Assembly: GCF_032362555.1 (NCBI RefSeq)
Contig: NC_083515.1
Span: 8,591,001 to 8,655,000, forward strand
Origin: Amyelois transitella
Lineage: Eukaryota > Arthropoda > Insecta > Lepidoptera > Pyralidae
Length of the DNA stretch: 64,000 nucleotides
Direction of reading: 5' to 3'
Position numbers and translations under genes: made by a program. Below the pieces are notes generated by a model. It did not search any database and was not told the origin of the DNA. It saw nothing but the letters and a program-made list of their open reading frames with translations. This document shows, piece by piece, positions 41,041-53,642 of the stretch (the first letter of the stretch is position 1; every line of letters starts with the position of its first letter).

Positions 41041-43506
41041 AATGTGAATATCCTCCCAAACTTGAAACGATCTCCATTTAAAGTTCCTTTATCATCAGGT
41101 CACTGGTTTCAGCTTTGAAAAAGTCGGTCTATCCCTAGTCTCATGTGGCACTTCATATAATCTTATTTTTTATGGGAGATAACGTTACAAAGAGTTTAAA
41201 TGTAAAATGAAGCGGCAATATAAAAAAAGTATACTTTTTACGAAACTTAACATTCAATTTTCGAATGCTCTGAGGTTTTTATCGAGAGAGGAAAAAAACC
41301 AAGATTAAATTGAGATTCAAAGACTGTTTAGCGCCATTATTTTATACAGCGGATGTGTTTCCACGCATAGTAATGTGTCCTTGTTGCTCTGTGTTCATTG
41401 ACTGCTGTCTGCTGGACAATTTTAACCTCCGAAGCAAAAAGAGTTATGATATTAAGTACACACTTACATTTATTTTATTATAGTACATAGTACATATTTC
41501 GCTGGGGATTCACTGAGCTAACGACTATCTAAAATAGCGTAGTATTTAGCACTACATTCAGCTTGCGGGGCTTTATGATGGAATTGGAAATGAGTCCCAA
41601 TTTTACAAGCTGTGCGAACAATGGGTTTTCTACCAATCTAGAATACAACAACAAGCATTCTGTTACTTTTTTGCCTCATATGGTTTACGATTACACACAC
41701 TTGACAATGCTTTACATCATCAACATTTGATACGCACGATCTCTGGCATATCATCAAGACTGTTACAGGTAGTAAACCATGTACCTACACAGTACGTAAA
41801 AGATACAAAAACAGACTCACCCATAATAAATAATACATACATTCAATACAAAAATTACGCCTTTATATAACAACAGTCACGAAAAGACGGTAACGGCACG
41901 AAAAATCTCAAGTTGGACAATTCGAATTTTACAAACTCACCCCTAAAGAATACAATGTTTATGAAGATTTCAGTTTTAAACAGGTTATAAAGAAAATTGT
42001 GTCTTAAAATTAAAGTTAGGTATGATAAGTCCCACAAACACATCACTAGTTAACAAGTAGCGAGGAGGGAGAGGACGTCATGAATTGTATCATTATACCC
42101 AAGCAATACAACTGGATTCCTCTGGTTTTCAGCAATTTGGACCGTGGTAGAATCGTACCCCTCATTGACTTTCATAGATAGATGAGTATGACTCATCCTT
42201 AGGGCCCATCATAGCCTGATTCTGGTTAGTAATAATAGGTGCCAAAAAATTTAACTCATGGTAATTCCACGAGTACCTAATATATGATGCGATACAGTTC
42301 CCACGTTATACAGTTCCTATCATTTTTAGCGATTTTATCTTCTAATGAAATAGGTATTTCTTTCATCAGACCACGATCAAGATCTTTCGTCTTTCTTTTA
42401 CTGAAATGTTGGGCAATTAAGATACACTAGTTAATATACGATACCTATTAAAAATAGAGCATTGAGATGCCGAAGATTCGGAGAGTGTTGGTTCTGTCAA
42501 ACCCATAAGGGTTCTGATCACAGAGCACAGATCGTGATAACATGTGAGATTCCGAATAATCTTAATAAAAATCGCCTTCCATGTCGTCATCATTAATCAC
42601 TGCGAGGCTTGGCCTATTTCTAGATCGCCTTCAGCCTCCAATTAAAGCAGTTAACCGCTAAAGGTTGTTCAGAAACCTTAAAAGGCTTAGGCGGCGCATG
42701 CGCAGTGGACAGCCACCAACCTGACCTTTTTTGGTGGTAACTTCAAACCTTGGCGCCTTATTCGGGTGACATCTAAGTTGGCAAGAGAGATGCATTGTTA
42801 TTGCAACTGGCTTTACTCTACGACCTTAACTTTTTCAAGAAGAGAAAGAAATTGACAAAATCGTCTCGGTAATTTTTTTTATTACTTACATGTTGTTTTT
42901 TTGTAACATGGGTTGTTTTTTTTTTCAATTTCGTCTCAGAAGAAACAAGTATAGACCTTGTCTTTCCCAGGCATGGTCGGTCAGCCTTAATGGAACCAAA
43001 ACGAGCATGACACTTTATTCTACTGGCGTAAGTCCTTGTATGGCACCTTTGCAAGTAAAAATATTCTTTGGTACGTTGCTGTGGTAAGATTTGAACCTAT
43101 GGGTCATCGCGGACGCTTAACATACATAGGTTTCGGCCACCTTAAGGGTTCGCCCACCGACCCTCTTTACTCAAGAAATTGTGGCATAGAAAATTGTATG
43201 TTGTTTAACTACACCACATCAATGAGGACATGAAAAACAGTCATATCCAAGCCACGAACAGACCATCTGGCGGAAGGAAGGAAACGTGTGTCGTGTCAAG
43301 GCGAACGTCGCACGACCGCGAATGTTTTTGCCTTTTATGAATTTTAATTATGGCACGACTTGACAATAAACTGTCTGGTGGTAAACAGGAATGTGGTCTA
43401 CTTAGTCATAGAAAATAAATGTCTTTAGACCTCTTGCTTGATTATCGTAAACAAAACCGGTTTTTCTAAATGTGAAAAGGTGGAGATGATCGTTCTTTCG
43501 TTAAAA

Positions 43507-43763
43507 CATACCTACATATGGTCACGTCTATATCCCTTGCGGGGTAGACAGAGCCAACAGTCTTGAAGACTGAATGGCCACGTTCAACTATTTGGGCTTA
43601 ATGATAGAACTGAGATTCAAATAGTAACAAGTTGCTAGCCCATTGCCTAGAAAAGAATCCCAAGTTTGTAAGCCTATCTCTTAGTCGCTCTATACAACAT
43701 CCATGGGAAAGAGATGGAGTGGTCCTATTCTTTTTTGTATTGGTGCCGGGAACCAGACGGCGG
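43507..43763 (-). mobile_element. SINE-like family A, full length with 13-bp target duplication
   Basis: Flanked by TCTTTCGTTAAAA at 43494-43506 and 43764-43776. The minus strand reads from a GGTTCCCGGCACCAATAC head to a GACCATATGTAGGTATG tail. Confidence 0.75.
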
Positions 43764-44692
43764 TCTTTCGTTAAAAATCATTATTAACAAGATGGGTCTA
43801 AAAAAAAGATCAATTTGAAATCTCTAAGATAGTGACGTGTGAAGTGTGAAAGGATAGTGAAATAGAAAGTAGTTAGGTGAACCAAAAATAAGGGTTAGTC
43901 AAGAAATTAAGAAAAAAATGAGGTACATTCCTGTCCTGTCTTCTAATCTACATAGGCACATTTTCTTACGCTTATTTTGAAGTTTTGGCCCAACGAAGAC
44001 TACAATGACTTGACAAACGTTTTGAAATCATGCTAACATGGTCCAAATTAGTTGCAAAGTATATGGACTTGGCCCCAATATAACGTCGCCTTGCGAAACG
44101 CCCCAAATATGTAGGTCTCGTGGGCTGACAGATTGGTAACCGTTCAACAACGAATTGTTTGAAAAACTTTAACGAAACGAAGTCTATATTCTCTTAGTAA
44201 TGAAAGAGTCTTAGATAAGTCCTCTCTATGAAGAGGACTCCGGGAACTCAATGGTATTAGGGATAGACGGGGGTTGCGCCTTTGACCACGTTCCTAAATT
44301 TGGTAAGTCATAAGTCTGTAGGTATTATTAAACTACCATTTCAACTGTCTATGACTATAAATAAAGTAATAACAGCGGCTTTCTTTGGCTAATAGCGAAT
44401 AGAATCACGCGTAACAAGTAGTTTTATCGAAATAATTCGAGGAAAACGACGTTATTAAAAGTAATCAGCTTTTGTACATTGAGCGGAGAGATATGTTGGA
44501 AATATGTAGCTAGCAATAATTACTCTCTCTACTTTCCTCCATTATTGGAGAGCGAAGAGTTTCCATCGTATGAAGAGCGCGCGACTTCAGGTTTCAAAAG
44601 GATACTTAGATAGATAAAACAGTTTGTTGCGCGCTAAGAGTAAAACCATACCTACAATAACAATGCAAAAGAGAGAGAGATGGTACAAATAC

Positions 44693-44790
44693 TACATATA
44701 AGCACGTCTATATTCCTTGCGAAGTAGTCAAGAGCCAACAGTCTCAAAAGGACCAATATGCCACGCTCAGCTGTTTGGCTTAACAGTATC
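44693..44790 (-). repeat. SINE-like family A 3' fragment
   Basis: Contains AAGCACGTCTATATTCCTTG and AGAGCCAACAGTCTC, complementary to the family 3' end. Confidence 0.45.
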
Positions 44791-46479
44791 AACAGTTTGC
44801 GCCTTCAGACATGAAATATTTTTTAGGCATTGATAATACTAACGTTGGGTTATACCAACTCATATGAAACTAATACAGACATAAAAAAAAAAAAAACAAT
44901 ACATAAGGCCGCATCATCCCCCAGCCCCGTTGGCGAAGGTAAAATATTTTACTCTATGTCCACACTCTAGGTATTGAAACAATAGACAATACTCTATGCT
45001 GGAGACATTTCTTCGACAGCGCACGAGACGCCCCACATTTTCCAATCCAAGTTGTTCTGATCCCACGCTAGTTGGAGCACACAAAAAATTTACAATACTA
45101 CTTAGTTACAATACAGGTTTCCATTGCAGGGGAAAAACTGCTTTTAAATATGTCAGTGTACCACCTAAGAATTTGAAGTACTAACTTGGGAATGTTTGTA
45201 TTTAGGAATTGATTAATTAAGTATAAATCCTTGAAGTCCTTCAGTTTCAAACAGAAATCATCCCTCCCTCATAATATTAAAAGGCAATTAAAAATCGTGT
45301 GAGCGTTATATTATTATGCAAACATCATGTACCAATCGGATTCATATTCTTTATAGGTACTGTAGAAGTAAACCTAAACAAAATCAAATACTGATACCAA
45401 ATTTAGCATCTTAGTATCTTTTATCAGTTAGATAACGGCTACTTCCAAAAAATCAAAGTGTCTTTAACCTTGTATTCTGGGTGTACTAAACAATTATAAA
45501 CCTTATATTAAAGGATCGAAGGATCAAACATGTCTTTAGTGGATTCCCGCCAGAATTGTGACTTCCGAACACGGTTATCATCCGTTTGATTCGATATTTG
45601 AAATTCAAAGCACAACGGACTTAGTTGGGTTGGGCTGGGCTGGCAAACAACATTTCGATTTTAAATTGATTCCAACACAAAGCGTGATTTATTTACACAA
45701 CATTTTTATAATCCTTCATACACTTTACTTATGAAAAAGGAAATAGGTACAATGTTAGGTGGATTGAGTGCATCAAATCGCAAGATACATATTAAGATTT
45801 CTATGACTAACTGTCCTGAGGTATATTCTACATATATCATGTTTATGTTAAGGAACCTGAAAAAAAATCTTTCTAATGTTTTATAAAATTTTGTCGCCAG
45901 TTAAATGTTTGCCTGTGATAGGTACCTAATACAAGAATGAGATAAACATTTTTAAATCTTAACATGAATGTTAAATAAGTAGATTTTTTTTTTAATTGAC
46001 CTACCGATAATGAATTAATCATTGCTATATTTATACTCGTAAACAACATATTGGGATGACACAACTTATCTAATAATATTTATGATATGCAACATCTTCT
46101 TTTTTCCCCTTTTACTTAGTTTCTAATTTATTAAATTATAAAATAATTATTTAATCATAACGAGTTCTAATGGTGAAAGTGTTATGTATAATAAGATATT
46201 ACCAATCAGTTCATTACCGTCACAAAACTGCATAAATTCATATTGATCAGAATTTACTTCCTCGTCGAAATATTCATAAAGGGTCATCTTTATTAAATAA
46301 ATAATCATTTAAATATGACGAGATTTCTATTGATTTGCTATATAAGTTTTCCTTCTCCGGGCGTTCCCGTAAGTTATCCTGAATATACCTTTAATAAATA
46401 AACTACTTGATTTGAGATTTCCATTAATTTTTCTGCAATCACGAGTATTCAGTCGTACATACCACAAAGGCAGAACGTG

Positions 46480-46545
46480 GCCTTCTTTTCAGGACTGTTG
46501 GTTCTGTTTACCCCGCAAGTGATATAAACGTAACTAAGTATATGT
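46480..46545 (+). repeat. SINE-like family A 3' fragment
   Basis: AACGTGGCCTTCTTTTCAGG, TACCCCGCAAGTGATATAAA and a short ATATGTATA tail. Confidence 0.45.
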
Positions 46546-47002
46546 ATACCTACACATGTCACGTCATCACAAGTGTCAATCACAGAACAAAGAGATTGCA
46601 CATCAATTGTCACAAAGTAGGCCATTTTAGCTTTTGGGATTCAGGTGTAGTGATTTTTACTACCCCATACCGTAGACAGATCCATAAATAAATAGATTCA
46701 TGTTAATGTCTGGAGCACTAAGATTAATATTGTTCCGTGGTCTGGAGTTGAAAAATAACAATGACTTCATCACGAACAGACAAACAAGCCGGCAACCCTG
46801 CCAAACGAGATTCAAGATCGAAGATACGGTGACCTTCGACGCGACCGTTGAAACCTCCACGCTACAATTATCAACGTCATGATTACATCACGCCACTAAC
46901 ATTTATAACCGTCGGGAGTATGACGTCGACTGCTGATTAGTCTTCTTGACATAGGTATTATCACAGATGGAAACGTGAAGGGAGGCTCATCATAATATAC
47001 TA

Positions 47003-48320
47003 CTCTGTCAAGAAAGTAGCAGGAAAAGATCAATAATACACAAACTGTTTGTTATTCATCCAAATTTATTTTATCACCTTCAAAATATGCTCCTTTAGAA
47101 ACGATACACTTACGCCAACGAATAATCCAATTATCAAAACATTTTTTAAACGCTGTTTCCGGAATTCAGGTCACTTCTCGCCGCGAATTCTCTTTTATGT
47201 CTTCTACCGATTGAAAACGGGTGCCACGAAGTGGTAATTTGAGTTTAGGAAAAAGAAAAAAGTCGGCTGGAGCCATATCTGGTGAATATGGTGGTTGCTC
47301 GATGGTATTTGTTGAGTGTTTGGTTAAAAATTCGTTCACAATGATGGCATTGTGCGAAGGTGCATTATCATGGTGCAAAATCCAAGAATTTTCTTTCCAC
47401 AAATCTGGCCTTTTTCGTCGGATTTGCTCTCTTAAACGCCGCATAACACTCAAATAATATTCCTTATTTACCGTTTGACCTTCCGGCAAGAATTCCGAGT
47501 GCACAACACCGCGATAGTCAAAGAAAACAGTCAACATGACTTTGACTTTTGAACGACTTTGGCGTGGTTTTTTCGGTTTCGGTTCAGTTGGAAGGCGCCA
47601 CTCCGAAGCTTGTTGACTAGTTTGCATGTCAAACTCGTAAACCCACGTCTCGTCACCAGTAACAATGCGTTTCATGAATGTTGGGTCGGAATTGACTCGT
47701 TCTAGCATGTCCTCAGAGACTCTCATGCGATTGAGTTTTTGAAAAAAATTCAGGTCTTTTGGGACTAGCCGAGCGGCTACATGTTTCATACCCAAATTAT
47801 TAGTTAAAATAGTACGGATCGACTCGTGAGATACAGAAAGTTCGGTGGCTATCTCTCTCAAAGTTGAATGAGGATTTTCAGTCACTATTTCCTTCACTTT
47901 TGCGATGTTAACTTCAGTTGCAGACGTTGATGGCCTACCAGAGCGAGGCAAATCTTCCATCACATCTCGACCGCTTTTGAACGCTTTGTACCACTCATAA
48001 GCACGAGTTTTTGATAAAGTCGATTCACCGTAAGCCTTCTGTAACATTTTCAGTGACTCCGAACACGATATTCCATTGGCAATGCAAAATTTAAGACAAA
48101 CTCTTTGTTCGATGTTTTTATCCATTATGAAATTAGCAATACACACTAGATATGATATAACTAAAAATAGCACTGTATTTAATGTAAACAACAGATGCAA
48201 CTCAAACTCCGCGCCAAAATGGAAAACAGTTGTGCCAATCTAACAACAACAAAAAAAACAAAAATTTGAATTTGGAACCATAAATAAATAATCCATTCCC
48301 GATACTTTTCTGACTGAATG
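47003..48320 (-). mobile_element. mariner transposon (~1.32 kb)
   Basis: TA dinucleotides flank imperfect terminal repeats: CTCTGTCAAGAAAGTAGCAG on the left and, on the other strand, CATTCAGTCAGAAAAGTATC on the right. The element contains one transposase gene. Length and TA target are as expected for mariner. A hAT/Helitron pair begins about 12 bp to the right. Confidence 0.82.
47052..48125 (-). pseudogene. mariner transposase with one in-frame stop
   Basis: A DD34D transposase that cuts and pastes DNA at TA sites. Start at the ATG at 48125 (MDKNIEQRVCLKFCIANG). The HTH region with SHESIRTILTNNLGMKHV, the linker WVPHEL-type site (here RLVPKDL), VTGDETWVYEFD (first Asp), HHDNAPSH (second Asp) and YSPDMAPADFFLFPKL (third Asp, 34 residues after the second) are all visible. 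Codon 320 is TGA (47166-47168). The same frame stays open for 37 more codons to TAA at 47052, with a C-terminus typical of mariner. Thus the catalytic core is intact but the last tenth is cut off by a single nonsense change. It is most like the mellifera/vertumnana-type mariners by memory; the subfamily is not certain. Confidence 0.85.
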
Positions 48321-48332
48321 TATAACGCATTC

Positions 48333-48340
48333 ATCTATAC
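48333..48340. repeat. hAT target site duplication, left
   Basis: ATCTATAC, matching 50725-50732 exactly. Eight-base duplications are the hAT hallmark. Confidence 0.85.
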
Positions 48341-50724
48341 CAGCCATACTCAACCTTTTTTTTACTAGGGCCAAAAAACGTTTCGGTCATGGGATCCCGG
48401 GCCGCAAGCGAGAAATTATTAGGTCATAAATAAAATATAAATCAAAGGTAACGATATATTTACTTTATTGATGAGAAGAAAATTGAAAACACTATATTTT
48501 AATGCGATATTTGATACTGTGAACACTTTTTCACAATTTTATCAAGATCTGGCTTCTTGCTACATGCTACTCTTATTACATCATCCAGGTGAGAATCTGT
48601 GAGTTTATTTCTGTATACCTACATTCTTTGTATATTTCATTTTAGAAAAAGAAGATTCGCACACATACGTAGACCCAAAGAATGTTAGTAAGATATGAGC
48701 ACATCTTTGTACGTTTTTATATTTTTGGGGAACAATGCTCCAAAACTCGACATATTCTCTGTTCTCCCTTTTTTCTTTAAACACGACTTCTAGATTGGTG
48801 TCGTTTTTAAAATCAATAAATTCATCGAACAATTCCGCGTAATTACAACTTAAAACTGAAGCCAACTCTGTGATGGTAGTTGTTTCTAAGTGCCATGGAT
48901 TTTCTATAAGCAACAAACATTTTTTTATTTTTCTTAGATCTTGGAACCTTTTTTGTAATTCGTTTATTAGAGCAGTTATAAAATTTGAAATTATAGTGCA
49001 GTTTTTTTCCGAAATGTTGATACCATCTTCTGTAGTTTTAATAACAGTTGGAAAATTGTGCAGCTGTTTGTTCTGGATTTCTGTGTGATAAATACTTAGC
49101 TTTTCCTCAAATGCAAACACTTTATTTGACATATTAGAAACTATGTTATCTTCACCTTGTAAGTTCCGATTGAGATTGTTCAGTTTTTCCGTAATATCGC
49201 ATAGAAAAGCTAAAAGACACCACCATCCATCATTTTGTGATTCAGGGTACACTTTATTATTTTGGTCTAAAAACAGTATTATTTCATTGCGTAATGAGAA
49301 AAACCTTTCCAAAACTTTACCTCTACTAAGCCATCGCACCGAGGTATGTAAAATTACGTCATTATGCTCACTTCCCAGTTCTTGTAGAAGGCTTTTAAAT
49401 CTTCTGTGGTTAAATTCTCTTGCTCGTATAAAATTGACAATATTTATAACGGTCTTCATTACAGCTTCTAACTCTGGATTTGCAGCACGCGCCGCCAAGT
49501 TTTCTTGATGTATAATGCAGTGAAATGTTATTAAATTGGACAAATTGTATTTTTTCTTAAATAACGAAATAAATCCATTTTCGAATCCAGTCATCGAAGG
49601 ACAACCATCTGTACATACACACACGGTTTTTTGTATGTCAATTTCATTTTGTTCTAAAAAATTACAAATAGTATCAAGGTAATCTGTGCCTCGCGTTTGA
49701 CCTTTCATTGGCAGGAGTTTCAAAAAATTTTCATGAATTAAATTGTTATCTGAACAATATCTAACAAACACCGAGCATTGCGATGTTGATGAAATGTCGG
49801 TGCTGGAATCGAATGCCAAACTAAAAAACTTGCACTTTCTTAGGTTGTCTAATATCTCATCACCAATAAATTTAGAAATGTCTTCGATTCGCCTCACACA
49901 GGTTGAATCCGAAAGCTGTAGTTTTTTTATATCAGAAAGTATTTGTTTCTTGTTACTGTATTTATCAAAAAGTATATCAGCAGTACTAACAAAGCATTCC
50001 TTTATGATTTCTGCGTCGGTAAATGGTTTCATATGCTTACCAAGAATGTAACAAATTTCATATGACGCCTTGGTTACCGCTGAGTCCTGTGATATTGCCA
50101 CGGTCATTGACTTTTGTTCTTGATACAAGGACTTCTTTAAAAAAATCAATTTCTCATTTCTCAAAGCCGACCCAGGTGAAAACGTTTCGTCGAAAGATTT
50201 ATGTTTTGTGGTAAAATGACGCGAAATATTGTATTTCTTCAATATAATACTGTCACGACATATCAAACAAGTAGCTGCATTGTTTTTGTTCGGTACAACA
50301 AAATAATCTGTTTCCCACTCATCTTGAAACAATCTATTTTCACTTGTTATTTTTCTTTTATACTTTGATGACACTCCTGACATTATGTAGAAAATGCAAC
50401 AACAGTTTGCACTAAATAACAACAATTACTTGCAATTATTAAGAGAGATTAGATATGTGAAAGACATGTAAAAACTCAAACTCAAAACAAGTTACGACCG
50501 ACTGGCAAACAAAGCACTTAGGTTCGTAGGGGATTCCCGGCCTGCGTTCACTCGCGCAACCATAGACTACAATAATAGGCTACGTTCAATTTTTGTTCCG
50601 AATCACTCGTTCTCTGATAGGCGCGAAATTTAAAATAGAATGGAGCATAGAAACTTCAAGTGGGCCAATCAAAAAGGCCCGGCGGGCCGCATGCGGCCCG
50701 TGGGCCGCAGGTTGAGTATAGCTG
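48341..50724 (-). mobile_element. hAT transposon, complete ends (2384 bp)
   Basis: Inverted ends CAGCCATACTCAACC (left) and CAGCTATACTCAACC (right, other strand) are flanked by the perfect 8-bp duplication ATCTATAC. GC-rich subterminal runs (GGGCCGCAAGCG and GGGCCGCATGCGGCCC) lie just inside. It carries one transposase gene on the minus strand and sits in the 5' tip of a Helitron-like repeat. Confidence 0.88.
48499..50383 (-). pseudogene. hAT transposase (GTF2IRD2/ZBED5-like), C-terminal frameshift
   Basis: Start chosen at MSGVSSKYKRK (50383); the frame upstream of it has no support. A BED-type zinc finger is visible (C39, C42, H56, H61), followed by an RNase-H-like hAT core with SLAFDSSTDISSTSQCSVF, CVCTDGCPSMTG and HTSVRWLSRGKVLERFF, and a C-terminal dimerisation part ending SSFSKMKYTKN. 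The main frame stops at 48605-48607 after 592 residues. A shift near 48620 opens another frame, which continues YRNKLTDSHLDDVIRVAC and ends at TAA 48499-48501, as in related elements. So one small indel separates it from a full-length protein. Similar genes are domesticated in mammals, but the intact ends and target duplication mark this as a transposon copy. Confidence 0.82.
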
Positions 50725-50732
50725 ATCTATAC
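50725..50732. repeat. hAT target site duplication, right
   Basis: ATCTATAC; see the left copy at 48333-48340. Confidence 0.85.
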
Positions 50733-50980
50733 TAATGTTATAAAGCTGAAGAGTTTGTTTGTACGCGCTAATCTCAAGAACTACTGGTTCGAATTGAAAA
50801 ATTCTTTTTGTGTTTAATAGACCATTTATGAGGAAGGCTTTAGGCTATATAACATCACGCTGCAACTATAAGGAGCAAAGAAATAATGGAATATGTGAAA
50901 AAAATCGGGAAAAATCCTTGAGGGCTTCAATGATGCCCAAAATAACTATTCCACGCGGACGAAGTCGCGGGCACAGCTAG
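50733..50980 (+). mobile_element. Helitron-like repeat interrupted at its tip by the hAT element
   Basis: Reads TAATGTTATAAAGCTGAAGA to GCGGGCACAGCTAG. Its first bases (TCTATAC) are the target site duplicated by the hAT at 48341-50724, so the original 5' end is at about 48334. Confidence 0.6.
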
Positions 50981-50999
50981 TAATATATAACGCCAGAAC

Positions 51000-51859
51000 A
51001 TGGTGTCTGAGATGGCAACAATACAAACATCTTTCCTCTCATCGACTATGACCAGTCTTATAGAAGTATCTCACTTATGAGAAAGGAGAATAAGGGAAGG
51101 CCAGTCTTTAATCAATGACCAAAGTGCAGTGCATACTTTTTGGTGGAAAAAGTGATTTGTAGGGGGCTTATGGCTGAAGGATAGCACCTGCCTTTTGCAC
51201 CATATAGAAAGCCGGCATTTGGTTCGAGTTATATTCTTTCTGGGTACCTACCTAACAGTAGGAAAGTATGCAAATTCGAGATAAGATTCGAGTCGAGAGA
51301 CTTCTGGTTCCCATTTTAAGAAAATCACGTTATCCTTTCGTGCTTCCTACCTTTTATTACTTGCAATAATGACGCCTAAAAATAGGTTCTTACCTATTCA
51401 AGAAAAACATGCGAGTAATTTGTTTATCATGATGATAATAATTCGCGGTAACTTTGATAGTAACGTAAAATAGGTATAATTTTGATGAATAATAATAAAT
51501 TTACTTGAAAGCCCTTGTAAGTCATAGATTTTACAAACAACCAAATTTACAGAAAAATATTAGTACCTAATTGGGAATACAAGTTGAAGAAATATATGTA
51601 AAAAAGTTCAATAAAAACGATGGAACGAAAAAACAGAAAACTTACACCAAAAGTCCTACAATCTAAAAATCCAGTTTAAGCTCAGAGTGCAACTGTTATA
51701 TTTTCCCATCTCACAATTGTTACATACATCCGATTAACCGTATGTTTCGGTTCTCATTAACTGTGAAAGTGTGGTGAACATAGAAAGTGATGATACATAG
51801 ATCTCGCCGCATTTATCATACACATTTGCGGAAGGTTATTAACCCCGCTCGAAGTTAAG
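51000..51859. other. AT-rich spacer, nothing recognised
   Basis: No coding exon or repeat family was recognised. Confidence 0.35.
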
Positions 51860-51991
51860 ATGTCTCAAAATGTTTTAATTATTACGACGTGCCTTGCGGT
51901 TTACTTGTTCTCGCTCAGTGCTGCGTGGTTATGGAGTCCTTACTCTGGTCTTTTTGAAAATCGAAATGAAATACTTTTAAGTACATATTAA
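51860..51991 (+). CDS. Short ORF with signal-peptide-like N-terminus
   Basis: 43 codons starting MSQNVLIITTCLAVYLFSLS and then AAWLWSPYSG, with a TAA stop. The first 20 residues look like a signal peptide. It is too short to be assigned. It could be the first exon of a secreted protein (a weak GT follows TACTCTG at about 51949) or chance. No similarity is recognised. Confidence 0.25.
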   Translation: MSQNVLIITTCLAVYLFSLSAAWLWSPYSGLFENRNEILLSTY

Positions 51992-52107
51992 CCACAACCA
52001 TGATAAAAACTAGCTTATGTTTTCCTGTAAATAAGGTCACGTAGTGATATGAAACCCTTTGACCTGAGAACCCCATTAGAGATACCCGATGTAGGTACCT
52101 ATATTAT

Positions 52108-52175
52108 CCAAAACATACATACATACATACATATAATCACGTCTCTATCCCTTGCGGGGTAGACAGAGCCAACAG
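52108..52175 (-). repeat. SINE-like family A tail fragment
   Basis: ACATACATACATACATATAA followed by CCCTTGCGGGGTAGACAGAG, the complementary 3' end; the rest is missing. Confidence 0.5.
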
Positions 52176-52559
52176 TATATTATCCAAAACTTCATAATAA
52201 AAATCGCTTTCCCCTATTCAGATACAAATAATGGTATATTGCTTATTTAGTTGTGTATACGGTGTATCAGTTCGTACTGTGGTGTATCGTACGGTGGGTA
52301 CACCCATATGTATTCATAAGTCCCTTCTGAAAATTAATGAAAGCTACCAGTGGCAATTTGTCACAGACGGATAGATATCGATGACCCTAAAATTAGGTTA
52401 TTTGGATCACGCCTATTCCCACGCCTTTTTATGACAATAGAAGGTGCGGCATGTTTTATGAGCTTGTAATAAAATGGAGGAGATTTTCAGCTCCTGTCTG
52501 TTCCGCTGATATAGCAAGCTTTTAGTTTTTTAATCAGATTACACTGCCATGATAGTCCT

Positions 52560-52925
52560 CGATTCAGAGTGTCCGTGGTCGAATCGGTAAGATGCACAGT
52601 TAAAACGCGTGTTACGCATAAAAGCACCGGTTCGAATCCCCCCGCTGCCATGTACCAATGACTACTTTCAAAATTATGTACATTTGTTTGAATACTAACC
52701 GATGCTCTTACGGTGAAGAAACCTGCACATTCAGGCAACTAGGTGTGAAACCATATGATCCAATACGGGTTAAGTTCCCCTGGAAAGTTTGCGGAGGTCA
52801 GATGGGAGTCGGTACGTGTAAAAACATGACTCGCACAATCCAGGATGGTCAAGGGCTTACCCCGGGCTCATCTCCAGAGTTGTGAGGATGCAACCGGGAC
52901 TATAGTCGCAAGAAGAAGATAGTCC
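52560..52925 (+). mobile_element. tRNA-headed SINE (~360 bp)
   Basis: A-box-like TGGTCGAATCGG at about 52577 and B-box GGTTCGAATCC at about 52629. A long body follows with GTTAAGTTCCCCTGGAAAG, then a tail GAGGATGCAACCGGGACTAT and GAAGAAGAT. Shared 3' sequence with 40850-41040 shows it is dispersed. Confidence 0.6.
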
Positions 52926-53519
52926 CCAATTTGAAAATATTCACTCAATCCTGGGATGTCTTGTTGTGGTTCTTTGATAAAATGTAATATCAGCAAACGA
53001 CCTCTGCCCTTCTTTGTTTTCCGGGAATTGTGATCAACATTTATGTATGTAAGTATGAACTTCATTTGGCTCTTAATTTCTTGGCCATATCCAGTAGCTT
53101 CGGCAGCCATATTAGGAGAATTCTAGCACCAGCCAACGAAGCATGGGTTAATGGGCCGATGCGTCGCGTTCAAAATTAGGGTTGATATTAAAAAAAGTTC
53201 TTAGCAAATAATATAATGAGAAAATGTTTATCTGTTTGCCCGTTCTTCGAGCTTAATTTTCTTGGTCAATATTCATAAAATTAGCATAGATAAGGTGCAC
53301 AGTGAAAGGGACATTATGGTATCGTTTTAATTATGTTACTGCTGTTCCCGTGGGTTTATTGGGGTTTACATAATAAATAAAATGATATGTAACTGATCTT
53401 CGTTCCTGATTTGTTTGTTCCTCTGTCACCATTATAAGTTCTAAATGCTTTAACAGATATAAGTATGTTATGTGAATCTCGTAGCCATTCCAGATTCTCG
53501 GTTACCATACGTACCTACA

Positions 53520-53640
53520 TAAATATAGTCACCTCTATATCCTTTGCGGAGTTTGAAAAGCCAACAGTTCAGCTGTATGGCAAAATGACCCCCACCGCTT
53601 ACAAGAAGAATCCCAAGTTTATAAGCCTTTCCCTTAGTAG
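53520..53640 (-). repeat. SINE-like family A fragment
   Basis: Complementary tail (CACCTCTATATCCTTTGCGG) and part of the body, diverged. It faces the plus-oriented copy at 53643. Confidence 0.45.
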
Positions 53641-53642
53641 CT

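Larger units (their letters stand above)
39143..46990. other. Repeat-bearing intergenic region
   Basis: No gene was recognised. It contains partial SINE-like and Helitron-like pieces (39424, 39560, 43507, 44693, 46480), a tRNA-headed SINE piece on the minus strand at 40850-41040 and a further tRNA-like B box near 43085-43110. The rest is AT-rich. Confidence 0.4.

Noticed and set aside
52571-52640. tRNA gene candidate (A and B boxes)
   Set aside because: The A/B boxes are present but the stems do not form a convincing cloverleaf, and the 3' part recurs at 40850-41040, so it is a SINE. The same applies to 10928, 61385 and 63755.
52868-53110. 80-codon minus-strand frame starting MAAEATGYGQEI
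   Set aside because: It overlaps the SINE tail and has no splice sites or recognised domain; likely chance.
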